Assembly (NCBI GenBank): GCA_022829145.1
Contig: CM040750.1
Coordinates: 8,090,755 to 8,154,754, forward strand
Source: Albula goreensis
Taxonomy: Eukaryota; Chordata; Actinopteri; Albuliformes; Albulidae
Direction: 5' to 3'
Length of the DNA stretch: 64,000 nt
The position numbers and the translations under genes were made by a program. How positions within the stretch are numbered: the stretch's first letter is position 1; each line of letters opens with the position of its first letter. Under the pieces are notes generated by a model. That model searched no databases and had not been told where the DNA came from. It saw only the letters and a list, made by a program, of their open reading frames with translations. Positions 12,790-25,890 of this stretch are shown in pieces.

Positions 12790-12990
12790 TTTGTGTGTTC
12801 CTTTTCCTGGTCCATGTTGTTCTGGTAGCACACCAGTGATGAGAGCTGGTCCAACATCTAGTGCCCCAAGTGTTTGTTGTGACAGTGAACATTCTGCATG
12901 CAACTAATATTGTTCCAGTAAACTGTCAAGAATTTCAACACACTTGTTGTCTGCCATTGTCTGATCCGAGTGAGAATGAAATCAAGGATA
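12790..12990 (+). repeat. Diverged duplicated block, copy 1
   Basis: The segment begins GTGTGTTCCTTTTCCTGGTC, continues CATGTTGTTCTGGTA, CCAGTGATG, GGTCCAAC, then TGCATGCAACTAATATTGT and CTGCCATTGTCTGA. The same ordered phrases recur in 14610-14800. Similarity by eye is moderate over about 190 bp with small indels. It is either a local duplication or two copies of a dispersed repeat. The small ORFs within it are not conserved between the copies and are not treated as genes. Confidence 0.55.
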
Positions 12991-13574
12991 GAATCAGGAT
13001 ACAGTCATCTTCATCCTGTGCTTCATGTCGCTTGTTTGGTTGGTTGGCCTATTTCTAATACTTTGTGGGAAGAAAAGGTATAGTTAAAATATATCTATAT
13101 ATGCATTCAAGAAATAATTTGTTCATATGTTTTTTCAGGTTAAAATTGAACATGCTGATAGATAGTCATGGTGTACTTATAGGTCAAAATTTTGTATGAA
13201 TATTGTACGAACAATTTTAACCAACAAGGTTTAAAATTTCACTTCAGACACATGCTTACATTAGAAAGCATTTGGCAGTGTTTAATATTTAGTAATAATT
13301 TGGTATGATGTTTTAGCAAAAAAAAAAAGCCATAAACAGAACATTATACCACAAGAGGTCACTGTAGGACCAAATATTGCAGAATACATCACACATGACA
13401 TAACTGTGGATGTATTTCATAATACAACACAACATTTAATGGGAAAAAAAATTTTATGCTTCACAAAATTTCAACTTCTACTTCTATTTTCTTTAGAAAG
13501 GCCAAAGGCAGTTTTCTTTCCCTTTTTACCCAGACAAACTCAGCCTGAACTGTTGAGTCCACCGCAGGAACCTG

Positions 13575-13870
13575 CTCCCGCTGACTCAAGAAAAGGATGG
13601 CGTGACACACAGCTTCACCGATTCACACGACTGCCATCTCTCACTTGCTTTCCACACTACGGACGCACTCCCAGATCGCATGCTGCCTATGTCATCGGTG
13701 GAAGACAAGGTCAGCGTTCTTGGTTCGTGCATCGAACCGCGGGGGGGGGGGGTTGACCGCTGGAGGGCGATGAGGCCGAGGAGATTGGTCGGCTTTTCCT
13801 CCTATCGTTCCCCTGATTGTTGTCTCGCCAACGCGGGCCTCCGGTCATGGCCAGTAATGCGGCTGGAGGA
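13575..13870 (-). mobile_element. SINE-like family copy D
   Basis: The phrases CTTTCCACACTACGGACGCA, CTGCCTATGTCAT, GACAAGGTCAGC, TGATTGTTGTCTCGCC and GGCCAGTAATGC match, in order, phrases of copies at 41793-42113, 52985-53345 and 56810-57140. It is interrupted by a 13-base G run at 13740-13752. The relation is judged by eye; the age is uncertain. Confidence 0.55.
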
Positions 13871-13920
13871 GGCTGGGAGTCCCACGGCATTCTGGCCATG
13901 ACCAGGCCGCGTTGGCGAGA
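13823..13920. repeat. Imperfect inverted repeat
   Basis: The left arm, 13823-13860 (starting TCTCGCCAACGCGG and ending CATGGCCAGTAATGC), pairs with the right arm, 13887-13920 (GCATTCTGGCCATGACC through CGCGTTGGCGAGA), around a loop of about 26 nt. The left arm belongs to the SINE-like copy, so the right arm is probably an inverted duplicate of that end. It would form a GC-rich hairpin in single strands. Confidence 0.8.
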
Positions 13921-14590
13921 AAGGCTCATGTCTGCTTCGCTAATGAGCGTCTTTGCTGTGGGAACCATCCGGAGACCCCCCACCAAAAGCAGCTTTTGGA
14001 ACACATATTGCCTGTTGCTAGGGCCCAGCTGTTGAGCTGTCTTGTTGAAATCTAAATACAGAGAAATGGGCTCTACGGTATTTGGTAACTGGACCCCGGT
14101 AACTCAGTAAGTAAGTCATTGTCTGTGGCTAAGCTTGTGTGAAAAATGTGTTACTATACAATCATATTGAATTATGAGAACATGTTCAATCCTAGTTCCA
14201 AAAGGCAAAACATTCATACAACTAGTTGTTAAGTTACCCTTGACATTGCCAAATTATATTGTTTGGCAATAAGGTATCTGAAGCTTGCAAATACCTGTGT
14301 GTGAGAAGGTGACTGAAAACGGTGAACAAGATGATATTTTTCTCATTTTCAATGATAACAGTTAGCTAGGGATCAATACCCCTATTTTGCTCTACATTTA
14401 AAGGGGCTAAGCACCAAAAACGCAACACATCCTACTGGTATAGTACATATTTTTTTCATATTCCATTGTTTTATTCCACTGATTAAACATAGCAACACGG
14501 TAAATGGCATATATGCACGTAGGATCCATTGCTATGTCATATGTTTGGACCACAGAATCCATTATGAATGCCAATTAGCCTGGCAGCAGT

Positions 14591-14592
<2 letters not shown>

Positions 14593-14623
<31 letters not shown>
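14593..14623. repeat. (GT)n microsatellite
   Basis: An uninterrupted run of TG/GT dinucleotides of about 15 units sits directly before the duplicated block at 14610-14800. The CV-repeat ORFs across it are artefacts. Confidence 0.95.
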
Positions 14624-14805
14624 TCCTCTTCGTGGTCCATGTTACTCTGGTACTTTTCCAGTGATGTGGGATGGTCCAGTGTCTACCCAACCAACACTTA
14701 TCTTGACAGTAAAGTTTGCATGCAGCTACTATTGTCCAACCCAGGTATTAAGAATTTGAATATCTTGTGGTTGCCTGCCACTGCCTTTGACAAGTGAGTG
14801 ACAAA
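14610..14805 (+). repeat. Diverged duplicated block, copy 2
   Basis: It mirrors 12790-12990: GTGTGTTCCTCTTCGTGGTC, CATGTTACTCTGGTA, CCAGTGATG, GATGGTCCAGTG, TGCATGCAGCTACTATTGT and CTGCCACTGCC in the same order and orientation, 1.8 kb apart. Confidence 0.55.
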
Positions 14806-14809
14806 TAAA

Positions 14810-15329
14810 AGTTAACATTTCACCATTCACAAAAATCCTCAAATATCCAGTATAAGACCTGCAGGCCTACAGGCCTGACATTTTGCGCACTCCTATTTTG
14901 ATTATGCAGATTCAGTCCTCAAATGCTTAGGAAAGCACTGGAGCAGGCCAGAAAGCGACATCTCTAAATCTGTTTTGGTATCTGAATAGCATTAATGAAT
15001 ACGGAGTACATGTGTGGTGCCACAAGGTGGTTTCTCAGTTTGTAGTAAATGGCATTCCTTTTCCACATTCCTTTTAAAATGGGTTCGTTCTGCACTCCTT
15101 TTAACAAATGGTAGTATGAAATGATCCTTATTTTCTTTTCGTTGATTACCTTGTGAATACTTGCTAATCCAACTCTTAATCATTGCATTGTAAATTATGC
15201 CCATGGCAGTTATACCTGAAATGCAACATGGGAATTAATTTGTACATTGCAGAATTTATATGTTTTCATTGAACAGAAAAAATGTACTGACTGAAAGTCC
15301 ACAACTTGGATGCAATGTCTTCATCATAC
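14810..15329. other. 3' flank of VWC2, nothing recognised
   Basis: Ordinary AT-rich sequence downstream of the VWC2 end on the minus strand. The 70-codon ORF at 14992-15204 on the minus strand has no recognisable features and is not called. Confidence 0.5.
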
Positions 15330-15339
15330 TTTATTTATT
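15330..15339 (-). terminator. Candidate VWC2 polyadenylation signal
   Basis: On the minus strand this reads AATAAATAAA, two overlapping AATAAA hexamers, about 390 nt beyond the VWC2 stop codon. Position and orientation fit a poly(A) signal; actual use is inferred. Longer 3' UTRs are possible. Confidence 0.45.
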
Positions 15340-15724
15340 AGTGAAATTCGTGATTGCTGTCGATTTTGGAAGGAGTTGCTGAACTTTGTTCCATAAAATT
15401 CTGTGGATCCTGATCTTAAACATCATCGTGTGTCACACGGTTCCTACGAAAAGAAAGGTTTTCAATCCCACATCAGAATCCCTTAACTGTCCATATTACA
15501 TATATCAATAAATAGATAAATATTATTTTATATTTTAATGAATTACAAAAAACATACAAAGATTTTAATACATATCGTTGCAATTACAAGAATCACTATA
15601 TTGAAGTTGGCTGATCCCCCCTGCCCTGCCCTGCCCTGCCTCCCCCACCCCCAGTCTCCTCCTGTCAGGTGGATGAGGACTGTTTTGTTGCGTGGCGGGA
15701 GTCTGGCGCGCACCCCGGCCCGTT

Positions 15725-18284
<2,560 letters not shown>

Positions 18285-18289
<5 letters not shown>

Positions 18290-18620
18290 TCCCAGCTAAC
18301 AGGAAAGAACTCCCATAACACTGGGGGAAAATCAAGTCGTATTTTCACAAGGGTTTAGCATAATTTTATAATGTGAACATTCCTCAAATATTCGAAGAAT
18401 GTTACATTGTTCCAAGAAAGTTCTGTAAAGATCACAAGGAAACATTCCATGTGAGTAACTTAAAAGGTACACATAGAAAACGAATTTACATCCAGGGAGC
18501 ATGTTCCCTAACGCTCTTTCAGTGTTCTGGCAACCAAAAATGGTTAGCGGAGTTAAACAGACGTCTCTCAGGAGAATTACAATCATATATTACATTTATC
18601 TGCTCTGAGGGCATATTTTA
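18285..18620. repeat. Old dispersed repeat of the GAACATTCC/AACGTTCC type
   Basis: Phrases such as CCCAGCTAACAGGAA, GTGAACATTCCTC, GAATGTTACATTGTTCC, GGAAACATTCC and GAGCATGTTCCCTAACG recur within 350 bp. They resemble a fish dispersed repeat built from gain and loss of GAACATTCC-like words. It is very diverged; family and ends cannot be set by eye. Confidence 0.35.
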
Positions 18621-19749
18621 ACAGTCAGCACCACGACTGGAGGACTGTTAAGACTGACACATTTTATTGCTGTCTATTCTCATTACTTTATACCCACTAC
18701 ATAAACTGGTGCCCCATGGGAAGTAGATCTTAGATTGAAATGAGCCATGTGTTGGCATAAATCAGACATTTTTGCATGATTTTATGAGAAGGCAGCCACA
18801 ATCTCAATAAACAGTTTTCAACATATTAAAAACTTAAGAGAAATTGCAGGATTACTTCGACTGCCAGACTATATTAAATCCCATACATACAGCAGCACAG
18901 AGCAAAATACTAAGAGAGAACTAGCTTTTATCTCTACTGCTTAAATAATGGCTCTGCCAGTTGAATGCTCACCTCCCAAGGTGTATATTCCCCTCAAACT
19001 CTATTGTAAGTGGGATTTGCTGCATATCATTCTAAGTTGAACCTGTGCTGTGGTTTAGGTTACTTGTGTCGTCTCTAAATTTCATGGGCCATAAATGTTG
19101 GACAATCATGAACCAAAGCACCCTCAGCAAATGAACAAATCTGCAGCAAAGAGGAGTCAGCCAATCAAAATGCTTAGGAGAATTTTACAGCACAATTGTC
19201 AAATCTCTTACATTTTTTATTCAAGCAGGCGGAGGATTCTCAGACAATCAAAACGCCAGTCTGAATGAACCCCAAATGTAATAGATGTTCAGGACAAAAT
19301 ATAAGATTCATAAAAATATCCACAGTACAGAGAATGTCAACATTCATTCAGACATTGACACATTAAAAGCAGAATTTCAATCTCTCTGTTCAGAGGTACA
19401 TGGATGTTCTATTGAACACATGCATTACTACTAAGAAAAATTAACTAGGATAAATAAATCTAATCATCACAGTGATGTATCAGAATCAGAGGTCGTACAT
19501 GAAGTAAGGACTAAACAATGAGTTCTGTTCTGAGTCAGCTGCTAATAACTTTATACAGGGAACGGAGGGGTCATAATGTTTCTCTGTCCACCTGCACAGC
19601 TAAGTCCAAAAGGAAACACATAATCTTCTGACCTGGTTCAGTTAACAGAGCCAGTCACAGCCTATGAAAAATGTGTCTGGTCCAATTAAGAGTGTACTAT
19701 GGAGACATATATCAATAGCATTAACTACACTTAAGGTTTTGTTCTCGAT
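18621..19749. other. VWC2 intron, nothing recognised
   Basis: AT-rich intronic sequence without open frames above about 60 codons, recognisable repeats or structures. Confidence 0.5.
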
Positions 19750-20110
19750 GCCTTTGAACCCGGAGAAGCTCTTTGTGGTCAGAAAGAGAGCAACCCATTC
19801 TACTCGTGAGTGGACTAGGCACACAGCTGCCAGATATGTATGAAAATTTCGGCAAACTTTGCCGAAGCCCTTATTCGGAAGGACTGCTCCTCTTTCAGCG
19901 TGTCAGCTTGAACAGAGTAAATGAGTCTCCTCGTGAGTACTACACGAGGTTGCAGAAATTATATTTTGCAGGCAAAAAAAAAAAATCACCCAGGGGCAGA
20001 TGAGGATGCAAGCTTCAAAGGTTTTTTTCATCTATAACTTGTTCCCTTCCATAAGAGAGTCGATTGTTCTGCTTGTGTGCCCCATCGTCCCAGTCATTAA
20101 AACCCACAAT
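19750..20110 (+). pseudogene. Retroelement gag-like remnant
   Basis: In one frame, 19773-20003 reads ESPREYYTRLQKLYF, the kind of phrase found in capsid regions of LTR-retroelement gag proteins. Across a frame change at the A run near 19976, the sequence continues as a LFPSIRESIVLL-like phrase. The preceding bases (about 19755-19830) also read as a protein-like stretch in another frame. Frameshifts and stops show it is inactive. No LTRs, zinc knuckle or pol are seen nearby. It could come from a Gypsy- or retrovirus-like element; the assignment is from memory of such motifs and is tentative. Confidence 0.4.
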
Positions 20111-20387
20111 GCACAGATAGCGAGGGAAACTAGCATAAGACCTAAGACCTGCCATGCAACCTGAAAGTTAACCTGACTGACTTTTTAAACCCATTAAACA
20201 CAGTTTAACTTTTTTCTCAGATACATGTAGTTGTTCTGTTCCTCAAAAAGTTGACTGGTTGGCGATTGTTTACACTTAAACTGTTAACAATACAGTCTGT
20301 TGATGAGTGTTTGAAGATGTACTCATTGGGAATTCATTGAGTCAGTTATTTTGAACCACAGGGAACTTTATTGACATTAATTGCTGA

Positions 20388-20450
20388 ACAATGTTTAACG
20401 ATCTGAGACTCTCATTTCCCCTTCCTTACTATAAGTGGGCAGATTTACAG
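20388..20450 (+). repeat. Short repeat shared with 55022-55075
   Basis: CAATGTTTAACGATCTGAGA, CTCTCATTTCCCCTTCC and TTACTATA align with CAATGTTTAACAACTTGAGA, TTCTCATTTCATCTTC and ATACTATT at 55026-55070. It is probably part of a larger decayed dispersed element; the boundaries are unknown. Confidence 0.45.
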
Positions 20451-20589
20451 CTTCCACACACCTCTCCTCAAAAGGGAAGGAAACAAGAGGGGAACTCGTT
20501 TTTGCTGTTCTGTGTGACACCAGACATGACCAATGCCAGAGCTGACCAACCAATCAGAATGAGTATAAATATCTAGAACTTAATAAAAC

Positions 20590-22719
20590 AGGAGAGTACT
20601 GGATAGGCAATTGTGTTCAAGTGACATGCATATTATCTTTTCTAGCAATTTGTCAATGTCTTTCCTTAATCATTTGAAAATACATGTTTGATATTAGAAT
20701 TGTGTTGTTTCTGTATTTCAATACTGATCAAAAGAAAGTCAGTGAAAGGTAATGGTAGCTTCTGTTGAAATTAATTATTAATTGTTATGTGAAATTCATT
20801 ATCTGGTGCCTTGCTATTAGAGGAAAGCTTTGATCTACCTCTGAGGTAGACACCCCATAAGGGTGTGGTCATATTTTATCTGCGAACACCACTATTGGAA
20901 GACTTAAAATTGACACGTTTTTATTGTTATCTATTATTACCTTACATCCACTGCACTCTAAAGGATTATTTCCCAAATAATAATTATAAAGACGACCTTG
21001 GCCCGATTTCATTAACAGTTTTCCTTAACTTACCTTCACTGAGTATTATGGGGTTTGTCTCCAAGAAGAGTCTGGCAAGTTAATTCTCATGATAGCCAAA
21101 CTGTGTCGGTAAAGATAAGAATAAACTCTTGCATTTAATTGTGAACCAAAGTACACATGTTTATAAAATTCTGGCCCTTGTCATAGAGAGGAAATTTAAA
21201 ATAAAAATTTTTTTGCAAGAAAATATACTACTGTAATTATTATACGCTTGTTATAGTAAGTCTGTTTAAGAAAGAGAGCGTAATTTAAAACACTGTGTTT
21301 TATTTAAGGATTGGGGTTGGACAAAGGGTCCAGTATGGTTTTTAGTATCTGGACGCCCATTTTTCTACCTCCCTTGCATACATACCCCAGAGGACAGAAA
21401 ATCAGTGCAGAGCTCTTCTTAGTCACATCTTTTTCTGCTACATAAAAAAATGAGCACACATTTTTCTCAAGAGAAATAACCCTCTGTAATCTGTGGCTCG
21501 GTTTGATCTAAAAATTAGTCCTCTAAATTATCTTAATGAAGTTTCCTCTCAAGTGACTTAGGTCACTCAAAAAAAAAACCTGGAAATAACAAGATCTCAA
21601 ACATACCTCTGCCGCTGCTGACTTTGAAAACACAGATTCTCTGTTGGCTTCAGTTACTTCATACACGTTCAAAAGAGTATTCCTGAAGAAACCTCCTGGA
21701 ACTCTTTGCTATTAGATTAACCCTACTTTAACCACTCTGGCGAAATTGAAATATTGCATATTTTTCTTTAAGTGACAGTACTAAATTTCATATGGTTTTC
21801 ATACTAGTGAATAATAAAGCATTCTTGTTATCCTGAATATTTTTCAATTTCAGAAGTATGTGAACAAAATGCACACTGTTTGTATTGCAAATTAATGTTA
21901 GCAAGCTAGTTATCGGCGTTCGGCATGTCTTGCTAATGAAGGCAAAAGCCTGAATTGAGCCTGGATTTCATTATCCATTTTAAAATCTGCTCTGTTCTGT
22001 GAATGTCAATTTTCTCATTGATAATAAGGGTTGTTATTAAGAAACACTAATCATATTTTGTGCTAGATAAAGACAATTATAAAGGTCATTACACTTGCTG
22101 ATTAAGCTTGACAGCTGGCAGCCAAAAATTATGTAAAATCATTACTAATATATGAAAACATTTAAATGAATTGTCTTAAAATATTTGACTTCTGTTTCAT
22201 TCATGGGAAGCTTGAAGTTAAATAGCCCATCAAATGTAACAAATTTAATAGCCCCATTCATATTATTGGTTTATGCCAACGATACCAGATCACTTGCAAA
22301 AGTGACTGAACTGGAATGTGGTGCCATAATTTTACAGAATTTTGCCTGCAGCAAAATTTGTAACCTGGGAGGTAACAGTAGTCTTGGCTTGTTTCACTTT
22401 CAGACAAATTAATTTTGTCCTACGACATTCAACTTGAACTGGCATTGCGCTTTGGCAGCTGCGAACTGTCTAAAATGGTGTCATAATCTGCTAAAAATGG
22501 AAACTACCTTTTGAGCTGCCGAAGGCCTAAATGGTACATTTAAAATAAAATTTTATTTCTCTTTGTAAGTAATGTATTAGTATTGTAAGTTGTAGACGCT
22601 TTAGCAGTCAGGGTCAAAAGATAACATAAATGTTTAATAAAACCCTCTGTGAAAATAATTGAAGTATAATTTTACTTAGTACAGTATTACAATAACATTA
22701 TACACTTTACACTATAGCA
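20590..22719. other. VWC2 intron; possible conserved non-coding block at 21890-22280
   Basis: No gene is recognised. The part at about 21890-22280 lacks repeats and simple sequence. It has a mixed composition with homeodomain-like ATTA/TAAT words, in the style of fish developmental enhancers. That is an impression of composition only; conservation cannot be tested here. Confidence 0.3.
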
Positions 22720-22721
22720 TG

Positions 22722-22970
22722 GGTTCTCAGACTCAGTCCCTAGGACTTGCGACCTACTCTCTATCCTAGTGGTACCCACTCCTGGTCTTCGAGAGTCACA
22801 GTGTATGTTGGTTTTTGTAGTTCTTCAGGACTTATTGAAAAAACAACACAGTTGATTACAGAGTAATCTCACCTCATCTGGATTCTTGGGTCTGAACTCA
22901 TTGAATATCAGGTGAAAACAAAAACTGGTACACACTGCAGCTCTCCAGCACCTGAAGTGAGGACCACTGG
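22722..22970. mobile_element. Old hAT-like MITE copy
   Basis: The left side (TAGTGGTACCCACTCCTGG, TCTTCGAGAGTCACAGTGTA, TTGGTTTTTGT) and the right side (AAAACAAAAACTGGTACACA, CTGCAGCTCTCCAGCACCTG, AGGACCACTGG) are inverted counterparts. This is the pattern of the common fish element whose ends read like 'AGTGGT..CCCAACCCTGGTCCTGGAGAGC'. It is diverged, and exact ends and TSD are not resolved. Confidence 0.55.
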
Positions 22971-23047
22971 TCAATGCTGTTTTGAGTCCAACCACAATTT
23001 CAACCACGTAATAATCTTAAAACCATGGTTAATTGGACACGTTAATG

Positions 23048-23253
23048 CAGGGGTGTCAAACTCCAGTCCTGGAGGGCCGCAGTGTCTGCGGGTTTTTGTT
23101 CTTTCCTTTCGATTGGCAGCCATTTTAGGCCTTGGAAACCAGGTGTGTGGACTCTTTAGCCAACCAGTGATTTTAATTAATCAATTAAGTGCTAAAACAC
23201 ACCAAAAACCAGCTACCACTACGGCCCTCCAGGACGGCAGTTTGACACCCCTG
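23048..23253. mobile_element. hAT-type MITE with 8-bp TSD, intact ends
   Basis: The element is 206 bp. It starts CAGGGGTGTCAAACTCCAG and ends with the inverted form GGCAGTTTGACACCCCTG. It is flanked on both sides by the perfect 8-bp duplication CGTTAATG (23040-23047 and 23254-23261). TIR sequence, 8-bp TSD and size fit a non-autonomous hAT element. It carries no coding capacity; an autonomous relative elsewhere would have moved it. The clean TSD suggests a fairly recent insertion compared with its neighbour at 22722-22970. Confidence 0.92.
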
Positions 23254-23976
23254 CGTTAATGGATAATGGGTGATTTACCTCCTTAAAACCACATTATATC
23301 AGAAATAGTCTATAATACCATTAAGATTAAATGTGCCATGTTCACATCCCAAGAGATTTTCATAAGTTAGATCAGATATCAGACAGCTAATGTTTTCACT
23401 TTCTGTCATGTCCAACGTGCACCGCCCAAAAAAAATCTCAACCGTGTGACAATCTGGGCTTTCAACCTGAATTCAAATAGTTAACCTCTGGGTATCCCTG
23501 TTGGTAATGAGTTCAACAATTGTTTGGGAATTAGCACAAACATGTCGCTAAGTACATAATTACTGGCTAATTATCATGTTTTCACCAAACCAAAACAATA
23601 AACTTGTTCTCTCACAGGTGAGTGGTGAAAAAGGGGAACATGTTCACACAGCCAAAATCAAGACACACTACTATCTAAGGGGCACACTGCATGCTGTTCT
23701 ATATTGCACACCTCGCATCTTATTTTTACACCATACAACAAAAAGAGTACAAGATACGACCACACAAAACAGAAAAAAAAACACAGAGGAAAAAGAGGGA
23801 ACAGTTGGGAAACAGCATCAGGGCAAAGACTGCAGTGATTAATTTATGAGTTTATGAAAGCATCTGGTCAATGCAAACAATCTTCTCCAAAAAAATAGAC
23901 CCATAAAATTACATGTATTTATTAACAAGTATGTGATAAGTGGAAGCTCATTCTTACATCTAGTCAACTAAAGAGT

Positions 23977-24026
23977 ATTTACCCCAGACTGTTTTTTTGC
24001 ATAAAAAAAAACAGTCTGGGGTAAAT
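23977..24026. repeat. Perfect inverted repeat (hairpin)
   Basis: ATTTACCCCAGACTGTTTTTTT (23977-23998) and AAAAAAACAGTCTGGGGTAAAT form a stem of about 22 bp around a GCATAA-type loop. There is no coding context. It could be a decayed palindromic MITE core or a structure formed by local inversion; no Pol III or miRNA signal is evident. Confidence 0.9.
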
Positions 24027-24344
24027 CAATTATTAAAATACACAATACCATATGTGCTGGCAGCGCCTCCACAGATTTGAACGATCATCATATTTTTCAC
24101 AGTTAATTTGTTGTGTAAGCATCATCAATATGAAGCGATTCCAGAGTCATTGTAGCAGATAAAGCGTATGTGCTCATCGTTAATTACCTCTGTGTGACAG
24201 AAGGCATTGTGAAATGCTTAAAAGAATGTAGTTTTTTTTTTTTTAAATAAAATCAACTAGTTTACTTTAAGTGGAATGGATGATGGCATATGCAATATGG
24301 TGTATTTCTGGCTTCATAGCAACCTAAAAGCCTGGAGCTCTTCC

Positions 24345-24397
24345 CACCCAACCCCACCCCCTCACCCCCACCCCTCACCCCCCTCCCTGCATGCCAG
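24345..24397. repeat. C-rich low-complexity tract
   Basis: Runs of CCCC separated by A or T (CCCAACCCCACCCCCTCACC and similar) give a strand with several C4-C6 runs; the opposite strand has G-runs that could form a G-quadruplex. Confidence 0.8.
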
Positions 24398-24399
24398 GG

Positions 24400-25189
24400 G
24401 ATGTTGGTAGGTCTCGTTCTCCAGCTGTCCTGTTTGAAGATGAAACCCCTGTGTTAAAAAAATAAATTATGCACAATCCAGAGATGGCATTAGCATTCAC
24501 CATATTGCGCATGGCCGGGGACCTAGGGCCGTGATAAGCCGTTTGCGAAAACATCTGCAACCCGCGCCTGATGCGCGCGCCTAATTTGAGGCGCGCCGGC
24601 GACCGCCGATGCGTGTGAGGCGTTGGCATAAAGGCAGGGGAAAATTACTCGTCTATGGGCTATGACCAATAAGTCTGCAAAACATGAATGAAATTAGGCA
24701 ACGCTGTCAATTACTGTGAGTTATGCAAGGAGGGGAGAGTCAGGAGAAAAACTATATGACATGATTTAACAAGCAGCCAAGTAATTTTCTTCTATCTGGC
24801 TCTGTGAATGGTGATCAGTTTATTTGTTCGTGTTATGAAATTTGTTGAGGATCGCCTTTGGAGTCACTGACTGTGTGTGTGCTCCTTTCAGCGGTTATGC
24901 AAGTTTGTGGCAAAAATTTAAGGTTCATGCCGCCAAGGAATGTGGCAGCACTAAAATGCACTCGAGACAATTCTTCCATGTGTCACAGATCCCTCACGAG
25001 AAATGTACCACTTTGGTCCCAACTGGGTCCACTTGGCAGAGGTACAGTCTGATCTTGTGACTCTGAGCCTGTTTGGTTCTATTTGGTGCCTGCGGAGCTT
25101 CATCACCTCCTTGCCATCAAAAATGGAGAAAAACACACACTGACCACAGTAACACTGAGTCTAGTGGGTAAATTGGATGACTGGGACGT
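24400..25189. other. Intron sequence with CpG-rich patch and possible conserved block
   Basis: 24520-24620 is unusually rich in CpG for this intron (GCGCGCGCC, GGCGCGCCGGCG). It is followed by 24630-24760, a repeat-free, homeobox-word-like stretch (CTATGACCAATAAGTC, CAATTACTGTG). This is the style of a conserved intronic enhancer, but that is an inference from composition only. ORFs at 24842-25136 on both strands show no domain. Confidence 0.3.
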
Positions 25190-25194
25190 GGATC

Positions 25195-25362
25195 CTAGTG
25201 CAGGCACAGTAAGGTAAGTGCAGCTGTTGAGCCTATGACAAAGGCCCCTAACCCCACCGCACTCTGAGGGTAAGATTGGCCCCTGGTTAGTCCAATCAAC
25301 TGTAGCTGCTTTGGAAAAAAGTGTCAGCTAAATAACTATAATGTAATATAATAAGCCTGGTC
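25195..25362 (+). mobile_element. SINE-like 3' fragment
   Basis: The block TGGTTAGTCCAATCAACTG, GTAGCTGCTTTGG, TGTCAGCTAAATAACTATAA, TGTAATATAA ends like the common fish repeat tail 'cgctttggataagagcgtctgctaaatgactataatgtaa'. Only the last ~100 bases are convincing. Confidence 0.5.
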
Positions 25363-25405
25363 ATTGTAGTCAAAGAGCTTGTGAGGTAACCATTGGTCAG
25401 ATGCC

Positions 25406-25890
25406 CTATGACATCATTAACAGCCACCTATCACCAATGTCCGACAGCCTGTAAGGTCTCCACCAGGCAGAGAGCTTCACCCCATACACCAACCTAATAG
25501 ACAGCTGGTCCCCCTTTTGGCCCCCAGAACAGCCTGACTTCATCAGGGCCTGGGCTAAACACGCTGTCGAAAATGTGGCACGGAGATTCTGGCCCATGCC
25601 GACTCCAGCGCTTCCAATGGTTGTCGCGGATTGGCTGGTGGTGGATCTCTACTCAGTATCTCGTTCAGGCTCATCACACAGATGCTCGATTGGATTGAGA
25701 TCTAGTGGCTGGGGGAGGCCACTGCAGTAAGCTGAATTAACTGCCATGCTTCTGGAACCATCCCTGGACAGTCATAGCCCTGTGGCATGGAGCATTATCC
25801 TGCTGAACACCCATTCACAGATGGACAGGCTTCTGCCATAAAGGGATACACCTCATCAGCAATGATGTTCACATACCCTGATGATAGCTG
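25406..25890 (-). pseudogene. Tc1/mariner transposase relic
   Basis: Read on the minus strand from 25890 to 25406 it encodes pieces of a Tc1-family DDE transposase C-terminal half. These include QDNAPCHRAMTV (second catalytic aspartate in the DNAPCH motif), GWFQKHGS, LLQWPPPA, a decayed SQSNRAS in place of the usual NPIEHLW (the catalytic glutamate region is lost), then PPPANPRQ, LEALESAWARI and CHIFDSV/FRQRV, ending with a KGGP-type tail. Frameshifts and stops occur between pieces, so it is inactive. The N-terminal DNA-binding half and the TIRs are not seen. Its position is in the large VWC2 intron, in the same orientation as the gene. Confidence 0.85.

Noticed and set aside
14568-14797. Cysteine/valine-repeat open frames
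   Set aside because: Readings of the GT microsatellite.
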